Shown here piece after piece: positions 50,636 through 58,266 of a DNA stretch of 64,000 nt. The notes beneath the pieces are model-generated. The model saw only the letters and a list, made by a program, of their open reading frames with translations. It ran no database searches and was not told the DNA's origin. The translations under genes were made by a program, and so were the position numbers. The stretch lies in the IMG/VR virus record IMGVR_UViG_3300035670_000118, positions 1 through 64,000 of that record; one strand, given 5' to 3'. Numbering within the stretch: position 1 is the first letter of the stretch; each line of letters opens with the position of its first letter. The stretch comes from a virus.

Positions 50636-50963
50636 AACTATTCATTTTATCTAAAACGATCATACCAACTTCGGGATGATATTCAATGGAGCATTCGTAT
50701 TCTTCGCAAAGTGCATACATTTTTTCGAGAAACTCTCTATGTTTAAGATCAGTATTATTGTCCAATTGTATTCTCTGCCCCTGTGGGGATGCTTCGTTTA
50801 ATCCTATTTCAATGCCAATTCTAGCACCCCTATGAAATGTTTCTCGCATGTCAGTATCGGAATATTTTCTAGGGAAAATTGCCCCTAGTAAGGATGGCTT
50901 ATCCATAAAGGATTTATCGTTTTTAAATTCCCTATGAAAAATGTATTCAACTCTTGATCTCAT
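50625..50963 (-). CDS. Hypothetical protein
   Basis: 112 residues, helical, ending MYALCEEYECSIEYHPEVGMIVLDKMN. The pattern resembles a short phage family of unknown function. Confidence 0.62.
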   Translation of the reverse strand: MRSRVEYIFHREFKNDKSFMDKPSLLGAIFPRKYSDTDMRETFHRGARIGIEIGLNEASPQGQRIQLDNNTDLKHREFLEKMYALCEEYECSIEYHPEVGMIVLDKMNSYER

Positions 50964-51009
50964 ACTAAATGTTTTAAAAATTCACACTTTTTTCTGATTC
51001 ATTAAATAC

Positions 51010-51135
51010 TTATTTTATTGGAAGTATTTCATTTGTTATACTTTTGACTAATAATGACCAGGTTATCATTAATAATAAAATTATTATTATCTCAACTACA
51101 TTTTGCCATTTGTTTGGTGTTTTTCTTACCCACAT
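51010..51135 (-). CDS. Small single-span membrane protein (41 residues)
   Basis: MWVRKTPNKWQNVVEIIIILLLMITWSLLV gives a basic N-terminus and one transmembrane helix, followed by a short tail to a TAA stop. Plausible as a real small membrane protein. Confidence 0.5.
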   Translation of the reverse strand: MWVRKTPNKWQNVVEIIIILLLMITWSLLVKSITNEILPIK

Positions 51136-51149
51136 AATATTTAATTTAG

Positions 51150-51275
51150 TAGTCAGGACAGGATTCGAACCTGTATGATAACTTATGAGCTATACTTATG
51201 GGTATTTCAAGGTTACTCTACGTTATCCTTACTGTTAACCTTTATTTATGCGTCTACCAATTCCGCCACCTGACT
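51150..51275 (-). tRNA. tRNA-Leu-like gene with about 42 extra bases in the middle
   Basis: On the minus strand the acceptor arm AGTCAGG/CCTGACT pairs perfectly, the D arm TGGCGGAATTGGTAGACGC is that of class II Leu tRNAs, and the T arm ACAGG-TTCGAAT-CCTGT is perfect. But 75 bases lie between D stem and T stem, where a Leu tRNA has about 33. The middle can form AAGGTTA/TAACCTT and GATAAC/GTTATC stems and does not show a normal 5-7-5 anticodon arm, so I cannot name the anticodon. Not long enough for a group I intron. It could be a degenerate tRNA, one with a small insertion, or a tRNA-like RNA. Confidence 0.7.
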
Positions 51276-51284
51276 AAAGATCTT

Positions 51285-51626
51285 TTACAGATCCTTAAAA
51301 ACAGTAAACACCTCAGAAATAGGCGTAGTGTTGTCGAACTCATGGAGAGTGTCACCATTCATAGTTCTCTCACGAAGTTCTATCTTAACATTAGCATGAT
51401 TGTAGTACATTGCATACCTACTACCGCTAGTGTTGAACCAAAGGATATTACCCATCCCCTCGTTTTTAACAGACTTAACTTCTATGTCGCCATCAGCTTT
51501 CCAGATGACAGCACCTAATAGAGCTAGTGAAATTTCTTGAACACCCTGAGCGTGATGATCGGCTCTACTTAGAACCCCATTAAAGTACTCTTTCAGCAAA
51601 TCTGCTGATTCCATTTTAACAGCCAT
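51285..51626 (-). CDS. Conserved hypothetical protein
   Basis: 113 residues, MAVKMESADLLKEYFNGVLSRADHHAQGVQEISLALLGAVIWKADGDIEVKS (core). The pattern is that of a widespread bacterial and phage family of unknown function, full length. Ends 10 bases before the tRNA-like gene and probably shares its transcript. Confidence 0.7.
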   Translation of the reverse strand: MAVKMESADLLKEYFNGVLSRADHHAQGVQEISLALLGAVIWKADGDIEVKSVKNEGMGNILWFNTSGSRYAMYYNHANVKIELRERTMNGDTLHEFDNTTPISEVFTVFKDL

Positions 51627-51696
51627 AATTGAACTTTTTATTGATTTTAATTATAATACAAAAATAAACACAAAAATAAAAATACGAGGGAGAAAA

Positions 51697-52173
51697 TTAT
51701 CTGTAAGATTCTCTAATATCCTCCCATATTTTTCCCAAATGATTTTCTCCTATCCATGCCCCATTCTCCATTAGAGCTCCCCAGAATAGATTACTACCTC
51801 TTTTACCACGTGAAGTAACATCCTCGTATATTTTGGAGCCTCCAGTCTTTAATAACTCGCTAAGTAAATGAGGGTGCTGTTCCAATTTAAGTCTAATACA
51901 CATTCTCATATTTTCCAAATCAGTATCAGAAAGAGGGGAAACGCAAACCTTAGATGGATCTAATTTCATAAGAGACTTAGCTTTTAATTTAGCCCCCATT
52001 GGACTTTTCTCGTTTCTTATAGCTTCTTTTATAGAATCATCGTTGAACCGAAGAGCCTGAAAGAGAGCTTCTGTTGTCCTCCAGATCTTACCATCGTATT
52101 TTACTGGATAAGGTGACATGTTTCCTAGCCATCCATAAGGTAGATCTACTTTAGTAAAGGATATATAAGTCAT
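51697..52173 (-). CDS. NADAR-family protein
   Basis: 158 residues. LPYGWLGNMSPYPVKYDGKIWRTTEALFQALRF is the family signature, with a later GSNLFWGALMENGAWIGENHLGKIWEDIR. NADAR proteins (YbiA/RibX relatives) act on N-glycosidic bonds of ADP-ribosylated bases or riboflavin intermediates; some reverse ADP-ribosylation of nucleic acid. In a phage this could counter host DarT-like or ADP-ribosylating defences, by inference. Confidence 0.88.
   Translation of the reverse strand: MTYISFTKVDLPYGWLGNMSPYPVKYDGKIWRTTEALFQALRFNDDSIKEAIRNEKSPMGAKLKAKSLMKLDPSKVCVSPLSDTDLENMRMCIRLKLEQHPHLLSELLKTGGSKIYEDVTSRGKRGSNLFWGALMENGAWIGENHLGKIWEDIRESYR
52159..52168 (+). promoter_or_regulatory. Late-promoter-like GGATATATAA within the NADAR start
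   Basis: Exact 10-mer on the plus strand, inside the first codons of the NADAR gene and 58 bases before the start of 52227-53822. It could serve that gene. Confidence 0.5.
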
Positions 52174-52226
52174 ATTCTATTTTTTGTAAAGGTAGAGATT
52201 ATAAAGTAAATAAAAAAAAGATTCCG

Positions 52227-53822
52227 ATGAATCATCTTAAAAATTTCCTACAGTTTATAAACGAGGGTGCTTGGTACGATAGTGAGGGGAAAACATATTT
52301 ATCTGTAAAAAACGATCCAAGTAACCCCAATGAGCTACTAAAAACAATAAATCCAAACAATCTTAATTTTTCGGAAAGAGGTATAGCAAATATAAAAATA
52401 TATTTTGGTCTTTATCCAAGAACTCCATATGTTGCTGACACAGAGGAAGGTGATAATGCTAAGAAATTTATAATGGATCCTTTAAAAGATGACCGTTTTT
52501 CGATGGCTCCTGGTGAAACCTTGGAGGATTTTTTTAGATACACCTTCACAAATAATATAGAGGGAAATATAGACTACATAGTAACCATAGGAAGTAGCAG
52601 GGATCTTGTTAAGAAAATGGAGGGATCTTTTTTAAATATCTATCCAAATGCTACAGTAATCAGTATACCAAAAATAAAATATACAGATGTTATGCAGGCT
52701 GTAGACTGGGATTCATATAACAGAAAAATAGAATCAGAGCTTGATATACCCAGAGGATACTACGAGAAAGATGTAATCAATAAAAGGACTGGCAAAGTAA
52801 TACACAGAAAAGGAGACGAGAAACCTAGATATTCACCCACTATGCGAAGGGTAGAGCCATGGATAGATGGAATGATAGCTAATCTATCAATACAAGCACA
52901 AGAAGGGAAAGATCCTAGCTTTGAAATAAGATCCTCCGGGGAAATGGGAGGAATAAGAAGCTCGCTAAGACCAAAATATAACACAGCAACAGAAGCATTT
53001 ATAAGCGCTGTACACCATTGTGGATTAGGGGATAATGCTGGCAACTTCGGAAAAATGATCATCATAGACGATAATATAAATCAAGGAGTAGACCTAAGAG
53101 ATATCTCCAATAAAATAGTTGAAATTCTATCAGGCATTGTAGACATAACAAAAAATATAACTGAGGAAAGATTAAAAGGATCTGACATCTTCTCTAAAAT
53201 CGCCAAAGAATCAATAAAAAAAATAAATGAAAATATATTTTGTTACGCCCTATACAATTTTGGACCAAGCGGTAAAAAATACGAGCCGGACGAAAGATAT
53301 AAAGTTAATCTCCTTAAAAAATCTTTCTTAGATGCAGTAGCAGATATGCAGGGAACATCAGCGGAAAGCATAGAGAGAAGAATGTGGAGACCAGGAGGTT
53401 ATTTATTAAAAGAACCAACCCCAATAATTATTAATGCTGGCGAGAAAAAAATATTATTGAACTCAGTACTTGACTATGCTACAAATGAATTGAAAAAAAT
53501 ATCCCAGGATCCAGAAGTGGAAATAAGAGCAGATCTAGAGAAAATATTAAAAAATAAAATAAATAAAATTTTACTAGTTGTAGAGGAAGAGCCAGAGAAA
53601 GAAATCTCTTCTAAATACCCACATTTAGATTACATAAAAATAGGGGATAGAGTAAGTTCAGGAAATTCCGAAGGAGTAATCCACGACTTAGATAGACAAA
53701 GGGGGACGTACAGAGTAATGGGAACTTCTGGTAGTGCAACAGGAAAGATTACTATTCCTTTCGATCTCAGAACTCTGGAAGACTCATGGGCTGGAGCAAT
53801 AAGCTGGAAATTAAAGAAATGA
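52227..53822 (+). CDS. Large packaged-protein candidate with PRTase-like segment
   Basis: 531 residues. Leader MNHLKNFLQFINEGAWYDS with INE as possible protease site. The segment MIIIDDNINQGVDLRDIS around 275-295 looks like a phosphoribosyltransferase PRPP loop (IIxDDxxxxGxxL), and HHCGLGDNAGNFGKM precedes it. C-terminal beta domain DRVSSGNSEGVIHDLDRQRGTYRVMG. Might act on nucleotides or ADP-ribose; tentative. Confidence 0.72.
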   Translation: MNHLKNFLQFINEGAWYDSEGKTYLSVKNDPSNPNELLKTINPNNLNFSERGIANIKIYFGLYPRTPYVADTEEGDNAKKFIMDPLKDDRFSMAPGETLEDFFRYTFTNNIEGNIDYIVTIGSSRDLVKKMEGSFLNIYPNATVISIPKIKYTDVMQAVDWDSYNRKIESELDIPRGYYEKDVINKRTGKVIHRKGDEKPRYSPTMRRVEPWIDGMIANLSIQAQEGKDPSFEIRSSGEMGGIRSSLRPKYNTATEAFISAVHHCGLGDNAGNFGKMIIIDDNINQGVDLRDISNKIVEILSGIVDITKNITEERLKGSDIFSKIAKESIKKINENIFCYALYNFGPSGKKYEPDERYKVNLLKKSFLDAVADMQGTSAESIERRMWRPGGYLLKEPTPIIINAGEKKILLNSVLDYATNELKKISQDPEVEIRADLEKILKNKINKILLVVEEEPEKEISSKYPHLDYIKIGDRVSSGNSEGVIHDLDRQRGTYRVMGTSGSATGKITIPFDLRTLEDSWAGAISWKLKK

Positions 53823-53826
53823 AAAA

Positions 53827-54222
53827 ATGAAAAATTTAATATTATTTGAAAATTTCTTTACGAAAGATCCTGCTCCTATAACAAGAAGTGAGCTAGAATA
53901 CCTGATTACAAAAACCGGTAAAACTCCTTTTATTTTTGCTATTGATGATTTAATTGATCCCTATTTAATATCCCAAGAGGAATGGAAATATCCAGGATCT
54001 GTTTCGATGGCTTCAGTTAATCAATTTTCTAAAATATTAAATAGAGAGATAGTAATGAGTCCTAGTGGATACGTGAGGGAAAAGCCTATAGCGGTTCTTG
54101 TCTCTAAAAGAGATCTTTCAAGACTTCCCGAATCTATAATAGGAAGAGCGTATAATTTTATAATAGATGACAACATCTATGGGGTGATAACGAATGGAAT
54201 AGATTACTACGAATTAAGATAA
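53827..54222 (+). CDS. Packaged-protein candidate
   Basis: 131 residues. Leader MKNLILFENFFTKDPAP with LFE. It begins 4 bases after the previous stop. The rest is mixed alpha/beta. No known family. Confidence 0.7.
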   Translation: MKNLILFENFFTKDPAPITRSELEYLITKTGKTPFIFAIDDLIDPYLISQEEWKYPGSVSMASVNQFSKILNREIVMSPSGYVREKPIAVLVSKRDLSRLPESIIGRAYNFIIDDNIYGVITNGIDYYELR

Positions 54223-54223
54223 T

Positions 54224-54391
54224 CTAGAACTCTAGGATCTTTCCGTGTTTGTTAATCCAATCCATTTTATCCTCATATTTTAGTCTTATCCAGTCTTTTT
54301 CTTCTGGATTAGGATTTTCCATCACTCGTCTTTTTAAATTGTTGTACGCGTAAAAAGAATTAGATTGTTTGTTTTTTTCCTTCTTGTGCAT
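54224..54391 (-). CDS. Small charged protein (55 residues)
   Basis: 55-residue frame MHKKEKNKQSNSFYAYNNLKRRVMENPNPEEKDWIRLKYEDK (core), starting in a TAATG junction with the DUF3846-like gene. Very basic N-terminus. Family unknown. Confidence 0.6.
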   Translation of the reverse strand: MHKKEKNKQSNSFYAYNNLKRRVMENPNPEEKDWIRLKYEDKMDWINKHGKILEF

Positions 54392-54681
54392 TAATCTACG
54401 TATTTAAGATCTATTAAAAGAGCATCGCCTACTATGTGGTCGCTTATACCCTGTTCTCTTATTAACTTAGTGGCAGTAAGATTATCTGGTAATCCTGTTA
54501 TTTTTCCATCCTCATTAACTACGAGAATTTTATTATCCTTAAGCCAAACGAATTCAATGTATCCGCCAACACAATCCTGCATTTCTTTTAGTGTGACCAT
54601 TTTTTTAGAAAATTGCAAATCCTTAACGATCCCATCTGAGGTAATAAGTTTGCCGAATGCTTTATCTTTATTCATTTCCAA
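54391..54681 (-). CDS. DUF3846-like protein
   Basis: 96 residues. VTLKEMQDCVGGYIEFVWLKDNKILVVNEDGKITGLPDNLTATKL and HIVGDALLI match the DUF3846 family, common in phages and plasmids, of unknown function. Confidence 0.75.
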   Translation of the reverse strand: MEMNKDKAFGKLITSDGIVKDLQFSKKMVTLKEMQDCVGGYIEFVWLKDNKILVVNEDGKITGLPDNLTATKLIREQGISDHIVGDALLIDLKYVD

Positions 54682-54865
54682 CTAGATTTTTAACTGTCGC
54701 GTAGACAAATTTATAAAATTTAATCAAAGCCCACGTGCCTAATGATATTATGCCTACCAAAAGAATAAAAGACATTATAGTTGGACTTATTAACAAAAAG
54801 TACAAAATTGAAAGCACTGTTGCTACTACAAGAATGGTTATCAGATGTAATTTCATTTTTCTCAC
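54668..54865 (-). CDS. Small membrane protein
   Basis: 65 residues with two hydrophobic segments (about 6-25 and 28-48), overlapping the DUF3846-like start by 14 bases. Family unknown. Confidence 0.58.
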   Translation of the reverse strand: MRKMKLHLITILVVATVLSILYFLLISPTIMSFILLVGIISLGTWALIKFYKFVYATVKNLVGNE

Positions 54866-54916
54866 TTAATTTATTTTTACAAATGTAGAAATTAAACTAA
54901 AGTGAAAAAAACAATT

Positions 54917-55420
54917 TTACCATTTAAGGAGCGATTTTAATTTATCTGCTCCTCCCTCTACCGCTTTCATGACATTGTGCCCTGCTTCTTTTGCTGAATC
55001 GAGTACATCACTCAAATCTATATCCATTTCTTCCGCAGTAACTTTTATGTTAGCAACATTATCTGCAGATTTTTCACATCCGGTTTTACATGTCAGCGTG
55101 AGTGATGCACCAGGAAGATCGAACTTTATTTTAGACTTCCCTAAATTTTCCTTGATGGATTTAATTGTTGTCCCTTCTTTAGAAAGAGGACTAGTTATGC
55201 TTTTACCTAAAGCACTAACTAGAATAGAATTACCCTCTGGGAAATCCTTAACTTTTATCCCAACTACACCTGCACTAACAACGTAAACATAAGTTTTATT
55301 AGCAGCAGTGTCCACTACTTGTATCTCACCGTCTTTTGTTGCACTCATTTTATAGTTATCAACAACAAAGTCGGATTCATTTATAGGATCAAAGTTTTCA
55401 AAAAGTTTAATATGTTTCAT
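54917..55420 (-). CDS. Packaged-protein candidate
   Basis: 167 residues. Leader MKHIKLFENFDPINESDF with two candidate sites (LFE and INE). The middle is beta-rich with two Cys (TCKTGCEK) and the end is helical. No known family. Confidence 0.75.
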   Translation of the reverse strand: MKHIKLFENFDPINESDFVVDNYKMSATKDGEIQVVDTAANKTYVYVVSAGVVGIKVKDFPEGNSILVSALGKSITSPLSKEGTTIKSIKENLGKSKIKFDLPGASLTLTCKTGCEKSADNVANIKVTAEEMDIDLSDVLDSAKEAGHNVMKAVEGGADKLKSLLKW

Positions 55421-55436
55421 TAATTCATTTTATTTT

Positions 55437-56333
55437 TTAAATAACACCGAATCTTCCCAGCATTCTCGCTCCCTTTATTGTGCTAATTATTTTAGAGTTT
55501 CCTTCTTCTTGTAATCTTTGTATTATCTCCTTATATAATTGGCTTGCCGTTTGTTTTGAAAGGAAATTTTTAATTAATTGAGTAATTATCTCAGTTCTAT
55601 CACTATTTAATATCTTTAATAGGACATCAATAATTGGTAATTGTAGATCCTGCTTCATTAACCCTGTCTCTAAGAATTCATATTTATGATTTCCTGCATC
55701 TGACCATGTATACAAAATATCAGAATCATTATTATAACACAAATTAAAAGGACACTCATCGAAGAAATCATCGAAGCAAGGAGAAGTGTTATGTATAGCA
55801 TCCTGACCATAAAGTTCAGGATCTAGACTTTCTGGAGAAAGAACTAAAAAATTCCATGCTTTTTTTCCGAATTCTCCAAAATAATCACCATCAAATTGAA
55901 TTCTCATATTTGAGTTGAACTTAGATACTGTTTCGTTCCAATATGAGTTGTCCCCCTCATACGAATCCGCTAGTTTCTCTGGATCCGTCCCATCTATACC
56001 TAAAGTGTCTAGCCAAGAATCTATACCTTCCAAATTTTCTTCAGATCTATCCTCTAAATAATATTCAACTGCATCAACAAGGTCCCCAAAACCATCAATC
56101 CCATTCATAGGCCCATGTTCAGCATCCATATACTCTTCAAATAAATCATCCACATCAGGAGCATCAAGAAGATTCCCATCGACGTCGAAAAGATCTCCAC
56201 TCTCCTTTAAAACAAAAATTGGATATCCATACTCCTCAGCTGCTTCTATAAATATAGAATATGTATAGCTTTGATTATTTCCAGAGGAGGTGCTTTCAAA
56301 AAATTGTGTGAAACTCTTTACTCTTTTTTCCAT
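55437..56333 (-). CDS. Packaged-protein candidate with C-terminal motif
   Basis: 298 residues. Variant leader MEKRVKSFTQFFESTSS (FFE) and a C-terminal KGARMLGRFGVI related to the NRFG motif. The middle is very acidic (about 60-130 and 145-200). An exact GGATATATAA lies 15 bases upstream. No known family. Confidence 0.75.
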   Translation of the reverse strand: MEKRVKSFTQFFESTSSGNNQSYTYSIFIEAAEEYGYPIFVLKESGDLFDVDGNLLDAPDVDDLFEEYMDAEHGPMNGIDGFGDLVDAVEYYLEDRSEENLEGIDSWLDTLGIDGTDPEKLADSYEGDNSYWNETVSKFNSNMRIQFDGDYFGEFGKKAWNFLVLSPESLDPELYGQDAIHNTSPCFDDFFDECPFNLCYNNDSDILYTWSDAGNHKYEFLETGLMKQDLQLPIIDVLLKILNSDRTEIITQLIKNFLSKQTASQLYKEIIQRLQEEGNSKIISTIKGARMLGRFGVI

Positions 56334-56348
56334 TTTATAAATATAATA

Positions 56349-56358
56349 TTATATATCC
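56349..56358 (-). promoter_or_regulatory. Late-promoter-like GGATATATAA
   Basis: Exact 10-mer on the minus strand, upstream of 55437-56333 and immediately before the divergent gene at 56360. Confidence 0.62.
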
Positions 56359-56359
56359 T

Positions 56360-56890
56360 ATGATTATAGACTTTGTGTTAAGGTGGCAGATACTAGGGGT
56401 TAAAACATACCTTACAAATTGCACAGGAAAAATAGGAAACATCAAACACACAAAAGGATTACTCGAAGTTGATATAGAAGATCCTATTAATCCCTTATGG
56501 TCCACTTATAATTTTATTGGGATAGATCTAAGCGACTCCGGTATATCTTGCCTTGATATAGAGGGAACAAAAAATTCGGTAGAAGAATTCAAAAGAAGAT
56601 TAGAATCAAACAAAATAGATCTGGATTCTTTATTCTGGGAAAAAAGCATGAGGGGCATTCACGTGTATTTTAGGAGGAAAGAGATATCTCGTATAAAGAG
56701 TTTTAAAGGACTTTCAGATGGCGATATAAGGTTTGATATTCTAAACTCCGGTAAAGCCTTTACAACGCCTTCTAAATTCAAAAAATGGGAGTATCAGTGG
56801 GGCAAGAACACACCATTTACCATATCTTCTCTAGAAGAAATACCAGAAGTTCCTGAATGGTTAAATAAGATTTTTAGACTTGAATTCTGA
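56360..56890 (+). CDS. Prim-pol-like (archaeo-eukaryotic primase) domain protein
   Basis: 176 residues, single domain. The pattern GLLEVDIEDPINPLWSTYNFIGIDLSDSGISCLDIEGTKNS, then MRGIHVYFRR, and IRFDILNSGKAFTTPSKFKKWEYQWGKNTPF resembles the bifunctional primase/polymerase (prim-pol) domain with its D-x-E/D and His-x-x-F motifs. It has no attached helicase and may start or repair DNA synthesis. Confidence 0.72.
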   Translation: MIIDFVLRWQILGVKTYLTNCTGKIGNIKHTKGLLEVDIEDPINPLWSTYNFIGIDLSDSGISCLDIEGTKNSVEEFKRRLESNKIDLDSLFWEKSMRGIHVYFRRKEISRIKSFKGLSDGDIRFDILNSGKAFTTPSKFKKWEYQWGKNTPFTISSLEEIPEVPEWLNKIFRLEF

Positions 56891-57070
56891 AAATTTAGAG
56901 CTTGTGAGTTTTTTATAAGCGTATTCCCATGTTTCTTTTACACTTTTGTATTTGTGATGATCTTGAAATTTCATTTTTTCAATTTGTGTATAAAAATCAT
57001 CCACGATCCCTTTCGCTCTTATATCGTGGTACACATCATAAAAAAAATCCTCATTGCTGCTCATACTCAA
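56861..57070 (-). CDS. Hypothetical small protein
   Basis: 69 residues, helical, charged. Convergent with the prim-pol gene, overlapping by 30 bases. No family recognised. Confidence 0.58.
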   Translation of the reverse strand: MSMSSNEDFFYDVYHDIRAKGIVDDFYTQIEKMKFQDHHKYKSVKETWEYAYKKLTSSKFSEFKSKNLI

Positions 57071-57104
57071 GTCGATTATTTATTAGATAAAAATATATAT
57101 CTCA

Positions 57105-57476
57105 ATGATACACATTAAACTTTTCGAAGAACACTATCTTGATTTAGCTCATCTCGATCTTGTTTTAGTGGAAGAAGCACCACAATACAAATCCTTTGCA
57201 ATTTATTTTAATAACAGAAAAGCTGGTATATTAGATGTCGGGTTTTACAAGGAAAATCTTAGATATGATGAGGCCGAGATCGCAGGGATTCATGTATACG
57301 AAGAATTTCGAGGGAAAGGGATAGGTAGACTAGCAATAAGAAGATTGTTTGATAAATTTCCCAGCGTGAACTACTTCCTAGCAATGCCCACACAGGAGAG
57401 TATGGATTTTTGGAAAAGTATAGGTGCTGAATATCACGAGGATGGGTATCTGTCTATAAAAAGAGGATCTATTTAG
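57105..57476 (+). CDS. Packaged GNAT acetyltransferase
   Basis: 123 residues. Leader MIHIKLFEEHYLDL with LFE, followed by a GNAT domain: IAGIHVYEEFRGKGIGRLAIRRLF holds the acetyl-CoA loop RGKGIG, and FWKSIGAEYHEDGYL is the last motif. It should acetylate a small molecule or a protein. If packaged, it could modify a host target at entry, by analogy with Alt and other T4 injected enzymes. Confidence 0.85.
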   Translation: MIHIKLFEEHYLDLAHLDLVLVEEAPQYKSFAIYFNNRKAGILDVGFYKENLRYDEAEIAGIHVYEEFRGKGIGRLAIRRLFDKFPSVNYFLAMPTQESMDFWKSIGAEYHEDGYLSIKRGSI

Positions 57477-57807
57477 ATTTAAAAATCATAAAGGAATTAT
57501 TGGATATAAACATAGAGGCGTAACGTTCAGATCTGACCATTAATTTTTCTTTATCCATATCTTCCATTCCCATTTTTCTGTAATCGTCCACCACCTCACT
57601 TATCAGATCGTCTGTTAGCTTTGTTTGTTTGTAGATTAATGCTTTTTTATTTATAGCATTTATAGCTCCTAAAATTTTTGCGCATTCCTCATAAAGTTCT
57701 AGTGTTTCAAATTTCTGAAGTAGTATAAGTGTAGGGATTATACCAAAGTTGATTATAAATTTCTGATAATCCTCTTTGTCGGTTTTAAACATTATCAGCT
57801 CCTTCAT
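57469..57807 (-). CDS. Hypothetical protein
   Basis: 112 residues; MFKTDKEDYQKF at 57792 is an alternative start. Helical (FGIIPTLILLQKFETLELYEECAKIL). Convergent with the acetyltransferase. No family recognised. Confidence 0.6.
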   Translation of the reverse strand: MKELIMFKTDKEDYQKFIINFGIIPTLILLQKFETLELYEECAKILGAINAINKKALIYKQTKLTDDLISEVVDDYRKMGMEDMDKEKLMVRSERYASMFISNNSFMIFKSK

Positions 57808-57834
57808 AAAAATTAAATTATCTAGGATCTTTTT

Positions 57835-58266
57835 TCATAACGATCTAACTAAAAAAAATACAGAACTTTCATTAGTCCAGTCATCTATTCTACTAGAACC
57901 CCTCGTGAATTCACTTTCGTCTCCGTCGTTATCATATCCCAAGGCAGGCTCTCCCTCGTGGAATTTAACAATCTCAATCGGATCATCTATGATGGCTTCT
58001 CTGTAAGCTCCAGTACCATAAGGATCATATCTTACAACTATTTCAGTTACGAAAGTGTAATAATATTCAGTCAAGTATTGGGATACTTTTAATTTTTTAA
58101 ATTCTGTCAGAAGATAATTAGCCTCCTTATATTTAGCTATTCTTATTCCTTCGCTATTAGGTGTATCCCTAGAATAATCATTAAGAAATTCCAGATAATT
58201 TTCATATTGTTTTACCTTAGGTAAAACCTCGAAAGTCCCAATATTTAATGGTCTCTTTGCTATCAT
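57835..58266 (-). CDS. Hypothetical protein
   Basis: 143 residues, mixed alpha/beta. It starts in a TAATG junction with the upstream gene and has no leader. No family recognised. Confidence 0.65.
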   Translation of the reverse strand: MIAKRPLNIGTFEVLPKVKQYENYLEFLNDYSRDTPNSEGIRIAKYKEANYLLTEFKKLKVSQYLTEYYYTFVTEIVVRYDPYGTGAYREAIIDDPIEIVKFHEGEPALGYDNDGDESEFTRGSSRIDDWTNESSVFFLVRSL

